In this document: positions 1-13,300 of the stretch, piece by piece | Layout of the letters: each line of letters begins with the position of its first letter | How positions within the stretch are numbered: position 1 is the stretch's first letter | Source: Amaranthus tricolor | Taxonomy: Eukaryota; Streptophyta; Magnoliopsida; Caryophyllales; Amaranthaceae | Length of the DNA stretch: 64,000 bases | Reading direction: 5' to 3' | Assembly (NCBI RefSeq): GCF_026212465.1 | Contig: NC_080050.1 | Location: forward strand, 3,472,644 to 3,536,643 | Program-made: the position numbers and the translations under genes | Notes under the pieces: model-generated | Seen by the model: the letters and a program-made list of their open reading frames with translations, nothing else | Told to the model about the DNA's origin: nothing | Databases searched by the model: none

Positions 1-3000
1 CAGGCAAGCCAATAATTAAGAGAGCATCTACAACACCACAAGAGAGAAACATTGAAAAAAAGAAATATAGAACAATTAGGCTACGATAATTACAGAGTTA
101 GGTGATATAGTCTTGTTGACACATTGTCAAAAGAGGACAGGGTAGGGATTCAGAATAAAATGACTACATCGAATGTCAGTTGATTTGAGAAAATTGTCAC
201 TGACCTGGTTCTCTTCTATTTGTATGCACAACAATCAAAGATGTGAAATCCTTTTTATTTGCATAGGTAATGATCTGAGAGATAGACAAAAGATCAAATA
301 AATAAGATGTTCTGCAAGCAGGTATCACCAATTATGTTTCCCCAATAAGAAAAACAGGACTACAGGAAAGATGTTCAAACCTTTTTCAAGTCATACGTCC
401 CTCTCTTACGATAAGACGAATTTGGGATCACTTGAAGTAATTCTTTGATAAATTCAGGACCTCTCTGTAAAGAGGTAAAAAGATGAAACTTAATGTAAAT
501 TGCATTTGTTTTGTAGTTGATATTAGACATGAGCAAATGAAGGTATAAACAAAATCATACACAACAGATGGTAAACACAAGTAGTATGGATTCACATTTT
601 ACGATTGTATCATATCAACAATAAGAAGTCCTGATTGTCAACAACGCCTAGTGAAGAATACCTACACCTTAGAGATGCAACAAAACAATAACGCCAAAAG
701 GTCTTAATCCCAACACTATGGGTCAGCTGCAAAACAATTCAGCGTGAAAAACCACCGTTAAGGGTATTATCTGATCCTATCTACTACTAATACTAATATT
801 TAATGCTAGTCTACAGCTAGCAATATCAATTCCAATTATTATATACAGATATTCTCCTTTTTTCGTTCGAATAAATTGTGTCATATATTCCCCGAATCTC
901 AATTCATGTCATTCTAACCACATAAATGCTTCAACGATCGTCTTACTAAATCAATGGAGCAGATACCCGTTCTTTACTTCTGTTTATTACTTAGTTCCTC
1001 ATCCAAACAAAACATTTTAAAAGAATATCACACAACTTGTGTCATGAAAGGCTGAGAAGGGGTAATATAGGAATTAGTAATAAATAATACTTAGGAGTTT
1101 GTTAAGTTGAGGGAATAAAATGTAGACATAATTAGTATAAATAGAGGGGAGGGGAGGGGAATTAGGCATTCATTCAAGTAATAGTTTTAAGAGGAGTTTT
1201 AATACTCATTAGGAGAGAATAAGCCTCTCGAATGCTTGTATACTATCTTTTGTAATTGTTCTTGGTTACAATTGTTCTTCATTATACGTTTTTCATTCAA
1301 TTTCTACAGTCATTTGTATTTTTTCATACAATTTATTCATTCATACAATTTGTTCTTCGCCAATTACTGATAACTTCTTATGGCTAAGTCAATCCATGAC
1401 ACCTTGTTGTTGCCAACGTCCAGCCATACGTTTGGGAACACAATTGATAATCTCAAAAGATCGTTTTTTGTTTGCATGACTTAAAATATTAACGACTCAT
1501 AAATTTATCAATCACCAAGTGTGATTCCAACAAAAAAGGATATCACTGCTCCCTCCTTCATGATCCACACAATATCATCACACTATTGGAAAACCTCATG
1601 TAAGAGCTTGGAAACTAGAGATTCTATGATAGCTATACCCCATTCTCCTCACCCACTCAATCAAAGCAGCAAAAACCTAGCATAAACCACTTACTGTACT
1701 ATTATTTGAAAAAAGGTTGTACTCGCTTATTATCTTTGACATCCCAAAATAATAGAAGGAACTATAATGCATGTTGTGTTCGGTGGCTTAAGTGTGCACC
1801 ATAGTATGTTGAGTTTGGTTTTGGATACCGTAGGTGATGAATGTGCGATGTTGTATGAGTGTTGAGACACTTGATTAATGTGCAACTTTGAGTGCTCAAA
1901 CAATGCATCAATAGGCAGGCAGCCCATACGCCTTGAAGGCAGCCAACCAGCAATATTAGTAATAGAACATGGGATCTACACTCGAACGAGCACCTATTTG
2001 GTGTTGTCCTTTTCCTACGTAAGAATCATCACGGTCGGGAAATTATTCTATTATGATGTGGGCTTCAGTTCCCATCAATTGCAATGCACTGCAAGTATAT
2101 AAAGAAGATATTTACACTAAACCTAAATTATCAAAAGATTCTAACTCTAAGACCAAAAACATAGCATGTCTTTCTTCTTTTTCTCTCTTTTCAAGTGTAA
2201 TCCTCTATGTATTGTATTGATGTGCTCTTTAAGCTCCATTGATTCTCTACTATCAATAAAAGCTAGCCATCACCAAAAACATAGCCCAAGTTGGGTAAAC
2301 CTCATTAAAGATTGAGTGTTTGTTTATAATTGCTTACTTATTGTTTATCATTACTGTTTCATTGCTACAGTGATTTGTTTGATCAAATACCTCCGTACCT
2401 TTATTCATGGATGTTCTAGGGATAAACATAGAAACTTTAGGTCCCATTCATATTGCATTTCAATGCATGTAAACTGCCATTGAAAATAACTATAACAAGG
2501 CATACGAAACAACAAAAATACTCTAATAGCTACAATTAAGTTCATCTTTTTAAAGAACACTTCTCTAACAAGCTAAGCACGATTCTAATACATTACTATA
2601 CACAACAACAAGGATCAAAATAATAATACAAACGTAAACTGATCAAAAATCAAACATCTTACAGTGGAATTGAAGCGGCAAGTGGTGATCAACACTTTCG
2701 GAACCCGTTCACCTTTCAAAACTGCACTGAATTCATCAGTTTCCAACTCTGCAAACAACTAAATAAAAAAGACACAGCAATCAATGATTCTATTCTACCA
2801 CAACTTGGCAAATATCCCCAAAATAATCCAATCAAAACAACAAAAATTCAAACCTCTTCATCATCAGGCTTGCAAACAGTCTCATCAGCTTCTCTAGTAT
2901 TCTCAATAGTCTTAGGAACTGGCCTCGGCGGAAGCTACACCAAATTCGAAAAATCAAACTTCACGAATTCAAATTTCAATTCCAATTCAAGCGATTCAAA

Positions 3001-3276
3001 AGAAAAAAAAGAAGAAGAGGATTTTACCTCTTCGCCGAGTTCAATAGCGCGTTTATCAGCAGCATCGCGAGCTTTATGCTTCTTTCGCTTTTCAAGTTTT
3101 TTTTCACGTTTAAGTTTGGAATGAATTTCAGACCTTTTTTGTTTGTTCTTAATCATTGAAGGTAGTAATTGCTCCTTCTTCTTCATAGTTGTAGTTGAAG
3201 TTTTTGGTTCTTCTTCTTCTTCTCCGCCATTGTTGTTGGAACCTTCTCTTTCTCTCTTCTTTCCTTTGTATCCCAT
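1..3276 (-). CDS. RPF1: Ribosome production factor 1 (Brix-domain protein), 5' part
   Basis: Nucleolar Brix-family factor for large ribosomal subunit (pre-60S) assembly. Six exons are visible on the minus strand: 3028-3276, 2854-2934, 2663-2758, 381-464, 205-274 and 1-27 (cut by the window edge). All have GT/AG borders and join in phase. The start ATG at 3276 opens a basic, Lys/Glu-rich N-terminus that includes KLKREKKLEKRKKHKARDAA. The linker PRPVPKTIENTREADETVC follows. The Brix domain begins at about VPKVLITTCRFNST and continues through ELLQVIPNSSYRKRGTYDLKK, NKKDFTSLIVVHTNRREP and DALLIIGLP, all typical RPF1 blocks. The remainder, including the C-terminal RNA-binding end, lies left of position 1. 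Intron 3 is 2.2 kb and contains a probable LTR fragment. Identification is from conserved family sequence, and I am confident in it. Confidence 0.93.
1040..1370 (+). mobile_element. Probable solo/fragmentary LTR in RPF1 intron 3
   Basis: The stretch starts with TGTCATGAAAGG and holds a TATA-like TATAAATAG at about 1137 followed by a G-rich run. It then carries the AATAAGCCTCTCG...CTTTTGTAATTGTTCTTGG type of sequence usual in the R/U5 part of plant LTRs. I see no coding sequence beside it and could not define the right end or a target duplication, so it may be a solo or decayed LTR. The rest of the 465-2662 intron (about 2.2 kb) shows nothing I recognise. Confidence 0.4.
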
Positions 3277-3658
3277 TGTTTCTCTCTTCCTTTGGTTTCT
3301 GTGTTCGAATGGTGGTTTGGGTTCGGCAGTGTCGGGGATTGGAAGGAGAGATGAAAAAGTTGGTTTTGCTAGGGTTTTGGTTTAGGGTTCAAGAAAACGG
3401 GTAAGAGTGTATTTTCGAAATCTTTGAAAATCTGGAAAAGTTAGTTTAGGTTATGTTTGAAAACATTCATTTCATTTCAAATTTTTAGGTTTCAATTACA
3501 AATTCATTAATAAAGAAATTCATTAATAAAGAATTTAAATATGATAAGGTTTAGACAGTTATTCTCAAATTATCATTTTTAACCACTTTTATAATAATAC
3601 TAGTAAAATACCCGTGCAATGCACAATTTTTATGAAGTTTAACATTTATGAATACTCA

Positions 3659-3698
3659 TGTGCAAGTGCAAGTGCAAGTGCAAGTGCAAGTGCAAGTG
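3659..3698. repeat. Hexanucleotide tandem repeat (TGCAAG)n
   Basis: About six perfect copies of TGCAAG in a row. A simple microsatellite with no associated gene. Confidence 0.95.
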
Positions 3699-5909
3699 AT
3701 GATTATTTAAGACTTGTAATTTGAGTTTATGAAGTTTGATGGTCATATGTTTAAAGTCATTTTTAAAATATTGAGTAATCCATACTTTAATAGATCTTAT
3801 TAAGTAACAATTTTTTAGGATAAAAAAATTAATTTTCTATTAGTTAAATATAATGTAAATATTTATGTAAGTAAATCAAATTAAACATATAAGAAAAATC
3901 ACATACATATCTAACATTGATAATAGGAATCAAATGTATAAGAGAAAAGTGTAGAGTTTTTAAAATTTTATAGGGGTAAAGTGGGATTAGTTAATGTAAA
4001 GGTGTAAAAAGGTTAAGTTTAATAGGAATAAATTGATAAAATTAACATACCTAAAATAAAAATGAGATATTTAGGGTGACTTGTGAATAGGAAGGAGTAT
4101 TATATTAATATTTGAAATTTTTTTAAAGTCATATGCTAATATTTGGAATCAAATATTATATTCCGAATGAAGCATTACATTTTAAAAACATTTTTTATTT
4201 AAACTCACCATCAAAATAATTTTTTTAATAGGGAAATTTTTGTCTATATGGCTTTTCATCCAATTAAATAATTTCAAATGGTAGATTCTTATAGTTTTGT
4301 CATTTTTCATTTGCTTTCAAAATTAATAGTATTTATTTATGATTATGATTTATGATGATGATTATGATTATGATGATTTTGACTCAAATTCAAATTTGAA
4401 AATTTTCTTTATTTACCAAACACTAAATTTGAATCAATTTTATATTTCAAATGAAATCATCATTTTCAAACATAGTATAATAATTTAACTTTTCACTCAT
4501 TTTCATAGCTTAATTTTTTTTAAAAAAAAAGAAAAATACAATTAAAAATAAAAGGAACATTGCTTCTAAAAAGCCAACCTATTATTTTTAACAAATAAAG
4601 GATCAATGTTTGGTTTATTCTTAAAAATCAAAATTTAGGGCCGACACTAGGTTTTTAGAGGCTTAGGGCAAAAGATTATTTATAGACCCCTAAACTATTG
4701 TATATATATAGAAAATTTCGTACCTTAATATTAGTTGAAAACTAAATTTTTTTGAGGGCTCTGGACGCAGGCACGACTTACACTTGCTTAGGGCTGGACC
4801 TGCTAGCTCCATAGAGTTTCTCACCCCTTACCTCGCCCTAGCCATCATTAAATATATTCTCGTACATCTATTTACAAGCCACAACAATAAGCAGTTGCAT
4901 ACTTTATCACTGCACAAAATCCCAATATAATTTTATTACATTTTTTGCTTTCAAATCGCGAGATCTGAATGTATTGGGCTAATTTGATTTGGAAGGTTTG
5001 GGTTGCTTGGTGTTTGTTTGTGCTCTATGGCATGTATAGGCCGGGTCTTTGTTTTCATTTGCAGGTCATTTCGTGTTGACAGTCTCACTTATCGCAATTT
5101 TTTTATCTCTTTTGATAAGGGTATAATTTACCGTCATTCAACTCTTCTTTTATCCTAATTACAATTTTTATGAGCGAGATATTTTAGACATGAAGATAAA
5201 GAGTTGATGATAATGAGCAAGAACCATAAATTGAAAGTCAATTCTTGATTAATAATTAGAAAGTTTTTAACTAAATTCATTAAGACAAAGTTGAATTTCA
5301 ATCGCAGCTTCCGCATCTTGATAAAAGATCAACAAAAGATTTGCATAATCAATCTTACATACAAAACAATACTTTTATCCACCAATCCAATCATGATTCG
5401 TAGGGTTCATCCCTCTAACTTAGTAAAAAGACTACTCACAAATAAAATGCATATGGACAAGTAAATTAAACAAATAAACAAAACTAACAATAAACATAAT
5501 TAAAAAGATTTGAAAGCAATAATACCTTAACAATAGAAGACGATGAAGAATAAAACCATAAACTTAATAAAGAACGACAAAACCGTAGACTTTGAATTAC
5601 ATAAAGATATTAATTAAAATTAAAAAGAGATTAAAACATAATAAAGAAAAGAATTAAAAAGAGCATGAAAAATTATGATAATCAAAAGTAATAATGAAAC
5701 TAATCTTCTATTTAAACGAAGCTGCCCAACTCTAAATCAATTGATTATGCTTAACATAATAAAAAAACCCACAAAAGAAAATTAAAAGTATATTAACCTC
5801 CACTAAAATAAACTAATGAAAATTCATCAAAATTGCCTAAATTAAAAAAAAACTGAAAAGATATCTTTTATATGGTGATTGGTGGGAGTCAAGTTGGAGA
5901 AAACAGTTT

Positions 5910-6170
5910 CACAACGTCGGTCGAAGCTGAAGTTGGAGCTGGGCTTCGGTCGAAGCTTTATTCAGCTAACTTCAGAGAATTGGGTGCAGCACCAGTTTCG
6001 ACCGAATTGCATCAGCGTCGGTCGAATTTACAGGATCTCGACCGAATTTAACGCAATCTCGCCCGGGACTAGCAACGTAGCAGCCCAGAAACTTTACTTC
6101 AAGCAAGCTTCGACCGAGCTAAGTCAAAACACCTCAGAAATTTGATTTTAATTGAGCTTTGACTGAAGCT
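5910..6170. repeat. Block of clustered TCGACCGA / TCGGTCGA motifs
   Basis: Seven occurrences of a GACCGAA/TTCGGTC-type octamer (one is TTGACTGAAGC) occur in both orientations within 260 bp. The block is much more GC-rich than its surroundings. An 88-codon open frame (5879-6145, plus) overlaps it but shows no domain and is probably incidental. It may be a terminal or subterminal region of an unrecognised transposon. Confidence 0.45.
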
Positions 6171-6221
6171 TAATAATTTCGCCCAACACTTCATCGAAAC
6201 AAATCCCCAACTTATACTCCA

Positions 6222-6431
6222 CTTAATAAGCTGATGGTTGAGACTCCATGATATGTTATATACTCTAACATGCTCCTAACACGAGAGCGCCCACTAGGCT
6301 AGAGGTGTGGTTGAGAGTCGAACCCGTGATCTCTTGTTACGTTAGCTCTGATACCATGTCAAGAAATCAACTCAACCAAAAGTTTAAGCTAACAATTGAG
6401 CCCCCAGATAATTACGTTATATACTCTAACA
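6222..6431 (-). mobile_element. TRIM-like LTR element, truncated copy
   Basis: Minus orientation. The intact LTR is 6357-6431 (75 bp, TGTCAAG...CTCTAACA). It abuts the complement of the Met-tRNA primer site (GCTCTGATACCA, 6345-6356). The internal region is shortened: the middle segment found in other copies is missing. The opposite LTR survives only as 6222-6270. Confidence 0.75.
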
Positions 6432-7542
6432 CCGAAGCTACATTAATCTAGCCCGAGATCATGCATAGGGCATCCAAATACCTTGAAAACACAATCAAAT
6501 GACCCTCGAACTTTCCTCATCTTCGATCAAAGTCCTCATGAGCTCCGAAAGTGTCCATACATGTAATAACACATCATTGAAGATCGGTAGACATGATTGA
6601 GGATCGGGGTGGCTTGAAACTTGCTTGAATATACTCGAATATCAATAACTAAAGCATGAAAAGGGCACGCAACGTCGAATGAACTCAAATTAGCAAATCA
6701 TGACACATTCAACCTTAAAATGGTAAACAAATTTAAACTCTCAATAAACAACAAAAAAGACGCAATAGGTGTAAAATACTACACTTATCAAAGCATCGGT
6801 GCACGTTCCAACATATAACCTCAAGGCAAGACAATAAGTGAATTTGAATTAAGCATGCAAACATAAAAAAAATCAAGATCCAGTGGTCCACTAGTTTTTC
6901 GACTTTTGGCATATTTTGTTTTCTTTTAATAAACAACTAACGATCAATAACTAATTTTGAACATACACAATTTATACAAGAGCTAACAAAATATAATATA
7001 CTATCGGTTGGGAAAAATTTAAATTAAACTAAATCAGTCCTTAACATCGATCAATCGCTACTCTTTTTTTTATGCTCTCATAGAGGTAACAAAGACAACA
7101 TCGAGTGAACAATAAATGATCATACGTAGAGGCGAGCAAAATTTGAAAAATTCTTTGAATGCCCAGTGTAATTTTTAAAATTAAGATAATTTTTAACAAC
7201 TTTATAAATTTAACAGTTAACATATACTGCATAATTCAATATTGAGGCCCCTGATATTTCAAAGCCCTGTGCGATCGTATATATTGAGCATGCTCGAAAC
7301 CTTCCCTGATCATACGCAAAGGACCAATTAGTACTCTCTTTTATCTTCTCGAGTCTATGGTGTCAAATAACATTAAGTGAGAATGATAATTGATTAATAT
7401 TGCAAACTCTAAGGACATATGTAAGGGAGTACTATGCATGTAAAATGGGACGTCCCATTTATTTTTGGGCTCAAGGACAAAAGATAAAAATGGTCCTTAA
7501 AAACTTGCATAACGAATAATATAATATATCTTTCGTTTTTGG
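6432..7542. other. Intergenic stretch
   Basis: No gene or protein motif recognised. A 96-bp stretch at 7334-7429 starts CTCTCTTTTATC, ends AAGGGAG and is flanked by TA on both sides. It could be a degenerate Stowaway-type MITE. Confidence 0.4.
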
Positions 7543-8340
7543 AAAAATTATTGTGAATAATCCAATCTATTTTTAATTACCTACCAATAGTTCCACCTTT
7601 TGAAATTTTTTTAATAATCCAACCTTTATTTTTAGTTTGTTGCCAATAGACCCTTCAAAGAAATGACCTACTATATCAGGTTACCTCTCATCTTCTTCCT
7701 TTTTTATAATAATCCAATCTATTTTTCATAATCTACCAATAATCCCACCTTTAAAATTTTGTTCAATAATCTAACCTTTACTTTTTGTTTGTTGCCAATG
7801 GACCCTTTAAGAAACTAAATGAAATTGCTATTACTTCCCTAGCTTATGAAGTTGATCATTGCAAAAATAGCAATTGTCTTTACATACATGATACATATAC
7901 CATCAGATAGGGGTGTTCAAAAATCCGACCCGCTTGACCCAACCCGTTGACCCACACTCAAATCGTTATATATTATCTTTATCAAGTTGAAATTTACACG
8001 TTAAAATATTATAAAAAAATTAATAATAGTTGTAAGTTTTTTATTTCCCTTCAAAGTAAAATACACCTTTTAATCACTGGCAAAGAGAAATTGAGTATTT
8101 TAAAATTTGTGGATTTTTTGATAATAATTGAAGAGAAAATGTGTTAAAGAAATTAAAAGAGACTTAGAGATATGTTGGATTATTATAAACTAGTGGCAAA
8201 TAGAAATTGAGTATTTAGCTTCTTGAAGGGTTCATTAGCAACAAAATGCAAACAAAGGTTGGATTATTAAAAAAAAATTTTAAAGGTGGGATTATTGGCA
8301 GGTAATTGAGAATAGGTTGGATTGTTCACAACATATTTTT
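7543..8340. mobile_element. Long-TIR (Mutator/foldback-like) element
   Basis: The left end (AAAAATTATTGTGAATAATCC) and the reverse complement of the right end (AAAAATATGTTGTGAACAATCC) match. The similarity continues for over 100 bp through CACCTTT, AATAATCCAACCTTT and TTTGTTGCCAATAGACCCTTC-like blocks. The left arm is present twice in tandem (7543-7690 and about 7700-7815). No transposase is seen, so it is non-autonomous. I could not identify a clean 9-bp target duplication. Confidence 0.6.
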
Positions 8341-10327
8341 CATTGTTTTTTTATATATTGTAAATATTTAAACTACTTTATAAAAAAGCACTAAGAACTC
8401 ATATTACTTAGCAAAAAATTATAAGTTATATTTAAATTTAATTAAAAGTAATATCACTTATAATCTTATATACATAAAAATAAGTTTTTTTCGGACTCTG
8501 GGCAGTAGCCCGCTTTACCCTTACTAATCGACGACTATACATTTAAATAGCAAATTAGCAACTCAACTTAAGAATTACTCTCTCTGTTTCATATTATCTG
8601 TTACACTTTCGTAAAAATTTTAAGAGCTTTTTAATTAAATATAACAAACAATACGAAATAGAGAGAGCAATAAATACACAAATGGAGTGCATAATTCTAC
8701 AATCACATCATTTGCTTTTATGAAGCAAGTAGTTGGTATCAAACTTTATGTAGCAATTTAGAGTGGAGGTAGCCAACATCACACGTCTTCATCATCAACT
8801 AGTAACCTCATAGAGTGATCATACTTTGTACTTTATACTTACCAGAACTGGGATATTTGTTTTACTGCTATTTTGTGTCTCATGCAAATTAAGGCATGTC
8901 CTTTTTAAGGGAATCTTATTCTTATTACAAGACCCTTGAATCACCAACAGCCTCATGCAATAAGGCAAGCAAGCATAATATGTCATGTCATAATAATAGA
9001 GAAAACTATTTCGGTCATGTTTAGAGTGTTCGGACGAATTTTAGGTTTTAATTCTTGTCCGTAGTAAATTTTTGAAAAATCTTATTGAATTGAGTTGAGT
9101 CAAGTTTTAATTTATTTCGGTTAACAGGTCGATAATACTCAGTTTCGGCTAATCAGTCAAATTTAGACAATTTTAGTACAATAATAAAACCAATAAAAGT
9201 CTTCTAATGTAAACTTAAAGAGATAGAGGAATATCTAAAATTACTCTGAGCAAATTTGTGCATGTAGTAGTTTTCTTGTGCAACTCATGGAAACCAAGAC
9301 TTGATGCATTTACAATTCTAGAGTATTACTCTATTTGTCCATCTCATCAATTGCATTTTGAGTGAAATTTAGTGAGACGGAAATTATGTTGAGAAGATAA
9401 AAATAAGTGAGTGATATAAATGTGTGGTTAATATGAACAGAAAGAAAAATAGTGAGACTACTGTCATAAAATAAGGGTGCAAAATCATTCATATACTATG
9501 CTATGTTCTCGATGCAAACATATAAGCTTTAAACTTTGTTGTGACCAGATGACCTCAAATAATTTTTTGCTCAAGACTGGTGGTAAATGGTAATTAGTGT
9601 AGTCAATTGCTAATATAATTTCTAATTTGTGAATATTAGACTAACCCAATAAAAATAGACTCATCGTAAAATAATTTCTTTGATTTCATATTATAATAAA
9701 TTCAATCGTCATTCACGTGAATTCAACACTAGAGATATACCAAAAATAATTTAGAGAACCATAGATAGTTCTTATATCTAAGAGAAACATAAGCATGGAC
9801 CATTAGAAATTTTGACAATAACATGATTGTTTGATATTATCTGAATATTCTTAAAAAGTTAAAGTTTTAGTTAGTTTTTTATGTTTATAATGATTATAGG
9901 GGATCGTCTTTGTTATTTTTTCAAGCATTCATTAAAGATCGGAATCGATTCTCTATAAAGAGGGCATATTTTTTTTATTTTGTCTAAAATCCATAAAATC
10001 TCAGGAACGATACTGAATGGAGCACATGGGTACTATACATCAAGTAGTCAATGACTTTGATGCACTTTGTATGAAAATTTTGTTATAACTAACATAAATG
10101 ATTCAAGATATAACTACAATATGAAAACCCATGTGTGAAATTAATTTAAATGTAGATTAGTTAGTCAAAGTTGGGATTTTTTAAGACGATTTCTCCTTAC
10201 TAATCGAGAAAATTTCACACAAGGGTTTACATGTTTTTAAGTCGTTCTCTTTACATCATATCTCAGTAAATTTACTACACGATATAAATATAGCAGAATG
10301 AGTCAGACAGAGGAATGGATGGTTCCG
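8341..10327. other. Intergenic stretch downstream of WAT1 copy A
   Basis: No gene recognised. A 96-bp element at 8575-8670 has near-matching inverted ends (TTACTCTCTCTGTTTC and TTGCTCTCTCTATTTC read inward), suggesting a tiny MITE. A Stowaway-like fragment may lie at about 9325-9475. The rest is AT-rich and unremarkable. Confidence 0.4.
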
Positions 10328-13300
10328 TCATCCTGAATTGGTGGCATGAGGAATATCAATTGCATTAGTAGAGATTCCAGTGCAATGTGCAGCCTCAGCA
10401 GGCTTGTTGAAGCTGTTGTTATCAGATGTCTCCCTGCTTTTACCCCATAGAAGAATATAGAGACCACAAATAACCAAGATTGCTCCTATTACACTGTTAA
10501 CACCCCAAAACACAAATCAGATTTCATGCTTTTTAATATTCTCTTTGTTCCAAAAAAACATTTCTCAAAGTTGTTATTCCATTGCACTTTTAGATTAGAG
10601 TGAAGTTTAAGTATAGGGATGATCATTTCTAGCTTCACTACGTCAAGTTGCGTACTTCTAATTTACGTAAAGTTACTAGATAATGACTGCCGTTAAGGGT
10701 CAATCGAAAATAACATCTTTTATTGTCACTTATAAGGGTAAGTTTGCATGTATAAGACCAGTTAAGACCACCTAAGTTTGTTGTTGACAAAAGTTGAGGT
10801 GGGTGGTCATGTCTGTAGGTTTCTCACGTTGATGGAGCACAAGACATATTAGTATCGGGATGATTATTTCTAACTTGACAAACAGTCAAGATGTGGACTT
10901 CTATTTTACGTAAAGTTACAGATGATGACAGTTGTCAAGGGTCAATCGGATAAGGGTAAGTTTGTGTGTATCAGATCCGTTAAGACCCCCTAAGTTTGTT
11001 GTTGTCGACAAAAGTCGAGGTAGGGGGTCATGTATGTAGGTTTTTCTCACGTTGATGGTGTAAACGACATATTAGTAGGGATAGTCATAGAGCGACTATG
11101 CATACCTTCCGAGGTAAATCTGTTCATGAAAGATAGCTACATCCATAATTGCTGTGAAAATCGGTATGGAAGGGCTGAATGCTGATGTAAAAACCGGGCC
11201 TTTCTGTTCAACACACCATGACATCCCAACATAGCACAGTCCTGAGCCAAATAATCCCTGCATCGTAAGCAATAATGATTAATCTAGTTTCTTAGGTGTG
11301 TTCTCGTGGGCTTAAAACAGGTAAACTAAACCGGACTAAACCAAAACGTAATTGAATAGACTAAATGAATAATGATTTAAGAGAGTAAACATAATGAACT
11401 AAACTGAACTGAACTGAACTAAACTAACGTTGTATAGAATAGGCCAAATCTTGAACTAAAGGCATACTTACTGCAGATAACACTGTAAAGATCTGAAGTG
11501 TTCCTTTTAAAACCCATATGGAAAATTTTCTGTTGGTCGAAAAACATAAGATTGCTGACTGAACCGCACCTATAGCAGACATCAACGCAGTGCTCGAATA
11601 CTTATATGGGTATATCTTGCTGATTCTTGATTGTATCAGAAACCAACACGACCAGCTAAGATTGCCTAACACAAGGAAAACCGATCCAAGGATCCATTTG
11701 TGTTTGTCGCCAATCATAGTAATGCTCGAGTTATTACTACCATCGTTCGATGATTTCTCCGAGTGAATTGCATTGTTAAGCGGAATTCCTTTGTACAAGA
11801 TCAATAGTAACACACCACCGGTGCAAATAAGTGAACCTAATACTTTGGCTTTCCCTCCTGTGCTTCTCAAGTTTACACTCTCCTGCCTGAGAAAAGTTCA
11901 ACACAGTTACACTTGATGGGCAAATGGGTGTAAACTAGAGCCTAGAGGTGTTCAACGCGCTGAGTTGGGGCGGGTCGGGTCAAAATTTAAATGGGCCCGG
12001 TCAGGGTGGGTCATGTCAACTTTGAACGGGTTAGGGTGGAAAAGCCCGTTTAAACTCGACCCACTTTGATCCGTTTATTAAAAATCCATTTAATAGTTTT
12101 TTTATTCTACTTAATGGCCTGTTGGGCGACCTATACCTATGTATATAATAATATTAAATAAAAATATAAAAAAAAAAGCGGTAAAATTTTTTTCGCAATC
12201 AATGCCTATAATAATTATCTGACCGGCCTGGCCGACCCTTTACACCAAGGCCCGTTAATGGCCCGATCCGGTATTGACCCAACTCGATAATGACCCGTTA
12301 AAATGTGATCTGATCCTTGACTACCTCTAGTGTAAAACGACCCAAATCTAACCTGAAAACGACTTATATATCGACCTAACATCCGAATTAATAACCCAAA
12401 TGACCACCTCGATGAACATCTTACCTTATAAGTAAAGCTATAAGGAATGTGAAAACAGGAGTCAGGTTGATGAAGGCACTTGCAAAAGCTGCTGATGTGC
12501 ACTGAATCCCTAGAAGAACGAGGTATTGGGCGAGCGTTGCGCTGGAAACATCTGTGCCTTTTAGTTATCCTTTCGCGTTTATATATGTAGGAACTCATAG
12601 ATGTAAAAATGCAGAAAATAACAATAGTTGTTAAACATCTGATACGTATTATTAAATAGAACATAATGGCATCTTAAGGGTAAGTATTGAACATAATGTT
12701 TTCTTGCTTACCCAATCAAGGCACTGAGGAAAAGATGGCACAAGATTGATCTTGAGAGTTGGACATTGACACCCCTTTTCCTGCAAAAATAGTTGCAATT
12801 TCATCTTTATTAACTTGTTTCTAAAATTTAGAGATGATCAAGTTCGACATGGTCTAGAGAATCATCCGTTGGCCTGAAGATTTTCCCTTTCACCTATGTC
12901 ATAGTGTTGGGGTTTGATTCTCACTACCTATAGAAAAGATTCGTGCAGAAATTCTCCAGCCTTACCCCAAATCAAAAAACATTAAAAAAATTCGACCCAA
13001 CAAGCTTGCACAACAAAAAATCTAACCAAACCTTGTAGGCTTGGCCTAAATAGGCCCGCCCAACAAAACCCACATCAGCACGTTCTACCATAACAATGCC
13101 AACGCTTTATTTCCAAAACATGGGATCGGTTAGTTAGCTCGTGTACTAAAATTCAAGAAATATGTTCACATGATTACCTTTCGAAGAAGTAGGCCACAGG
13201 CATCAAAAAAACGGCACCAGTTGCTAGTCGGTATGTGACAATAACTAATTGACTCATTCCCTCATCAAGAATCTTCTTAAATAGAAGGTTCAAACAAGCC

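Larger units (their letters stand above)
3277..6214. other. Intergenic stretch upstream of RPF1
   Basis: No gene is recognised. It contains the pyrimidine-rich 5' leader of RPF1 next to 3277 and a hexanucleotide tandem array (3659-3698). That array sits inside a dispersed repeat beginning ACTAGTAAAATACCCGTGC near 3600. AT-rich sequence follows, and then a block at 5910-6170 with many GACCGA motifs (listed separately). Open frames here are short and lack recognisable protein motifs. Confidence 0.5.

Noticed and set aside
2870..3124. 84-codon plus-strand open frame
   Set aside because: It is antisense to RPF1 exons 1-2, whose protein sequence is clearly conserved on the other strand.
3659..3698. 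Possible CRISPR-like or satellite array
   Set aside because: Only a 6-bp microsatellite without spacers; plants do not carry CRISPR arrays.
5879..6145. 88-codon open frame MVGVKLEKTV...
   Set aside because: It coincides with the GACCGA repeat block and has no recognisable motif or splice-supported extension.
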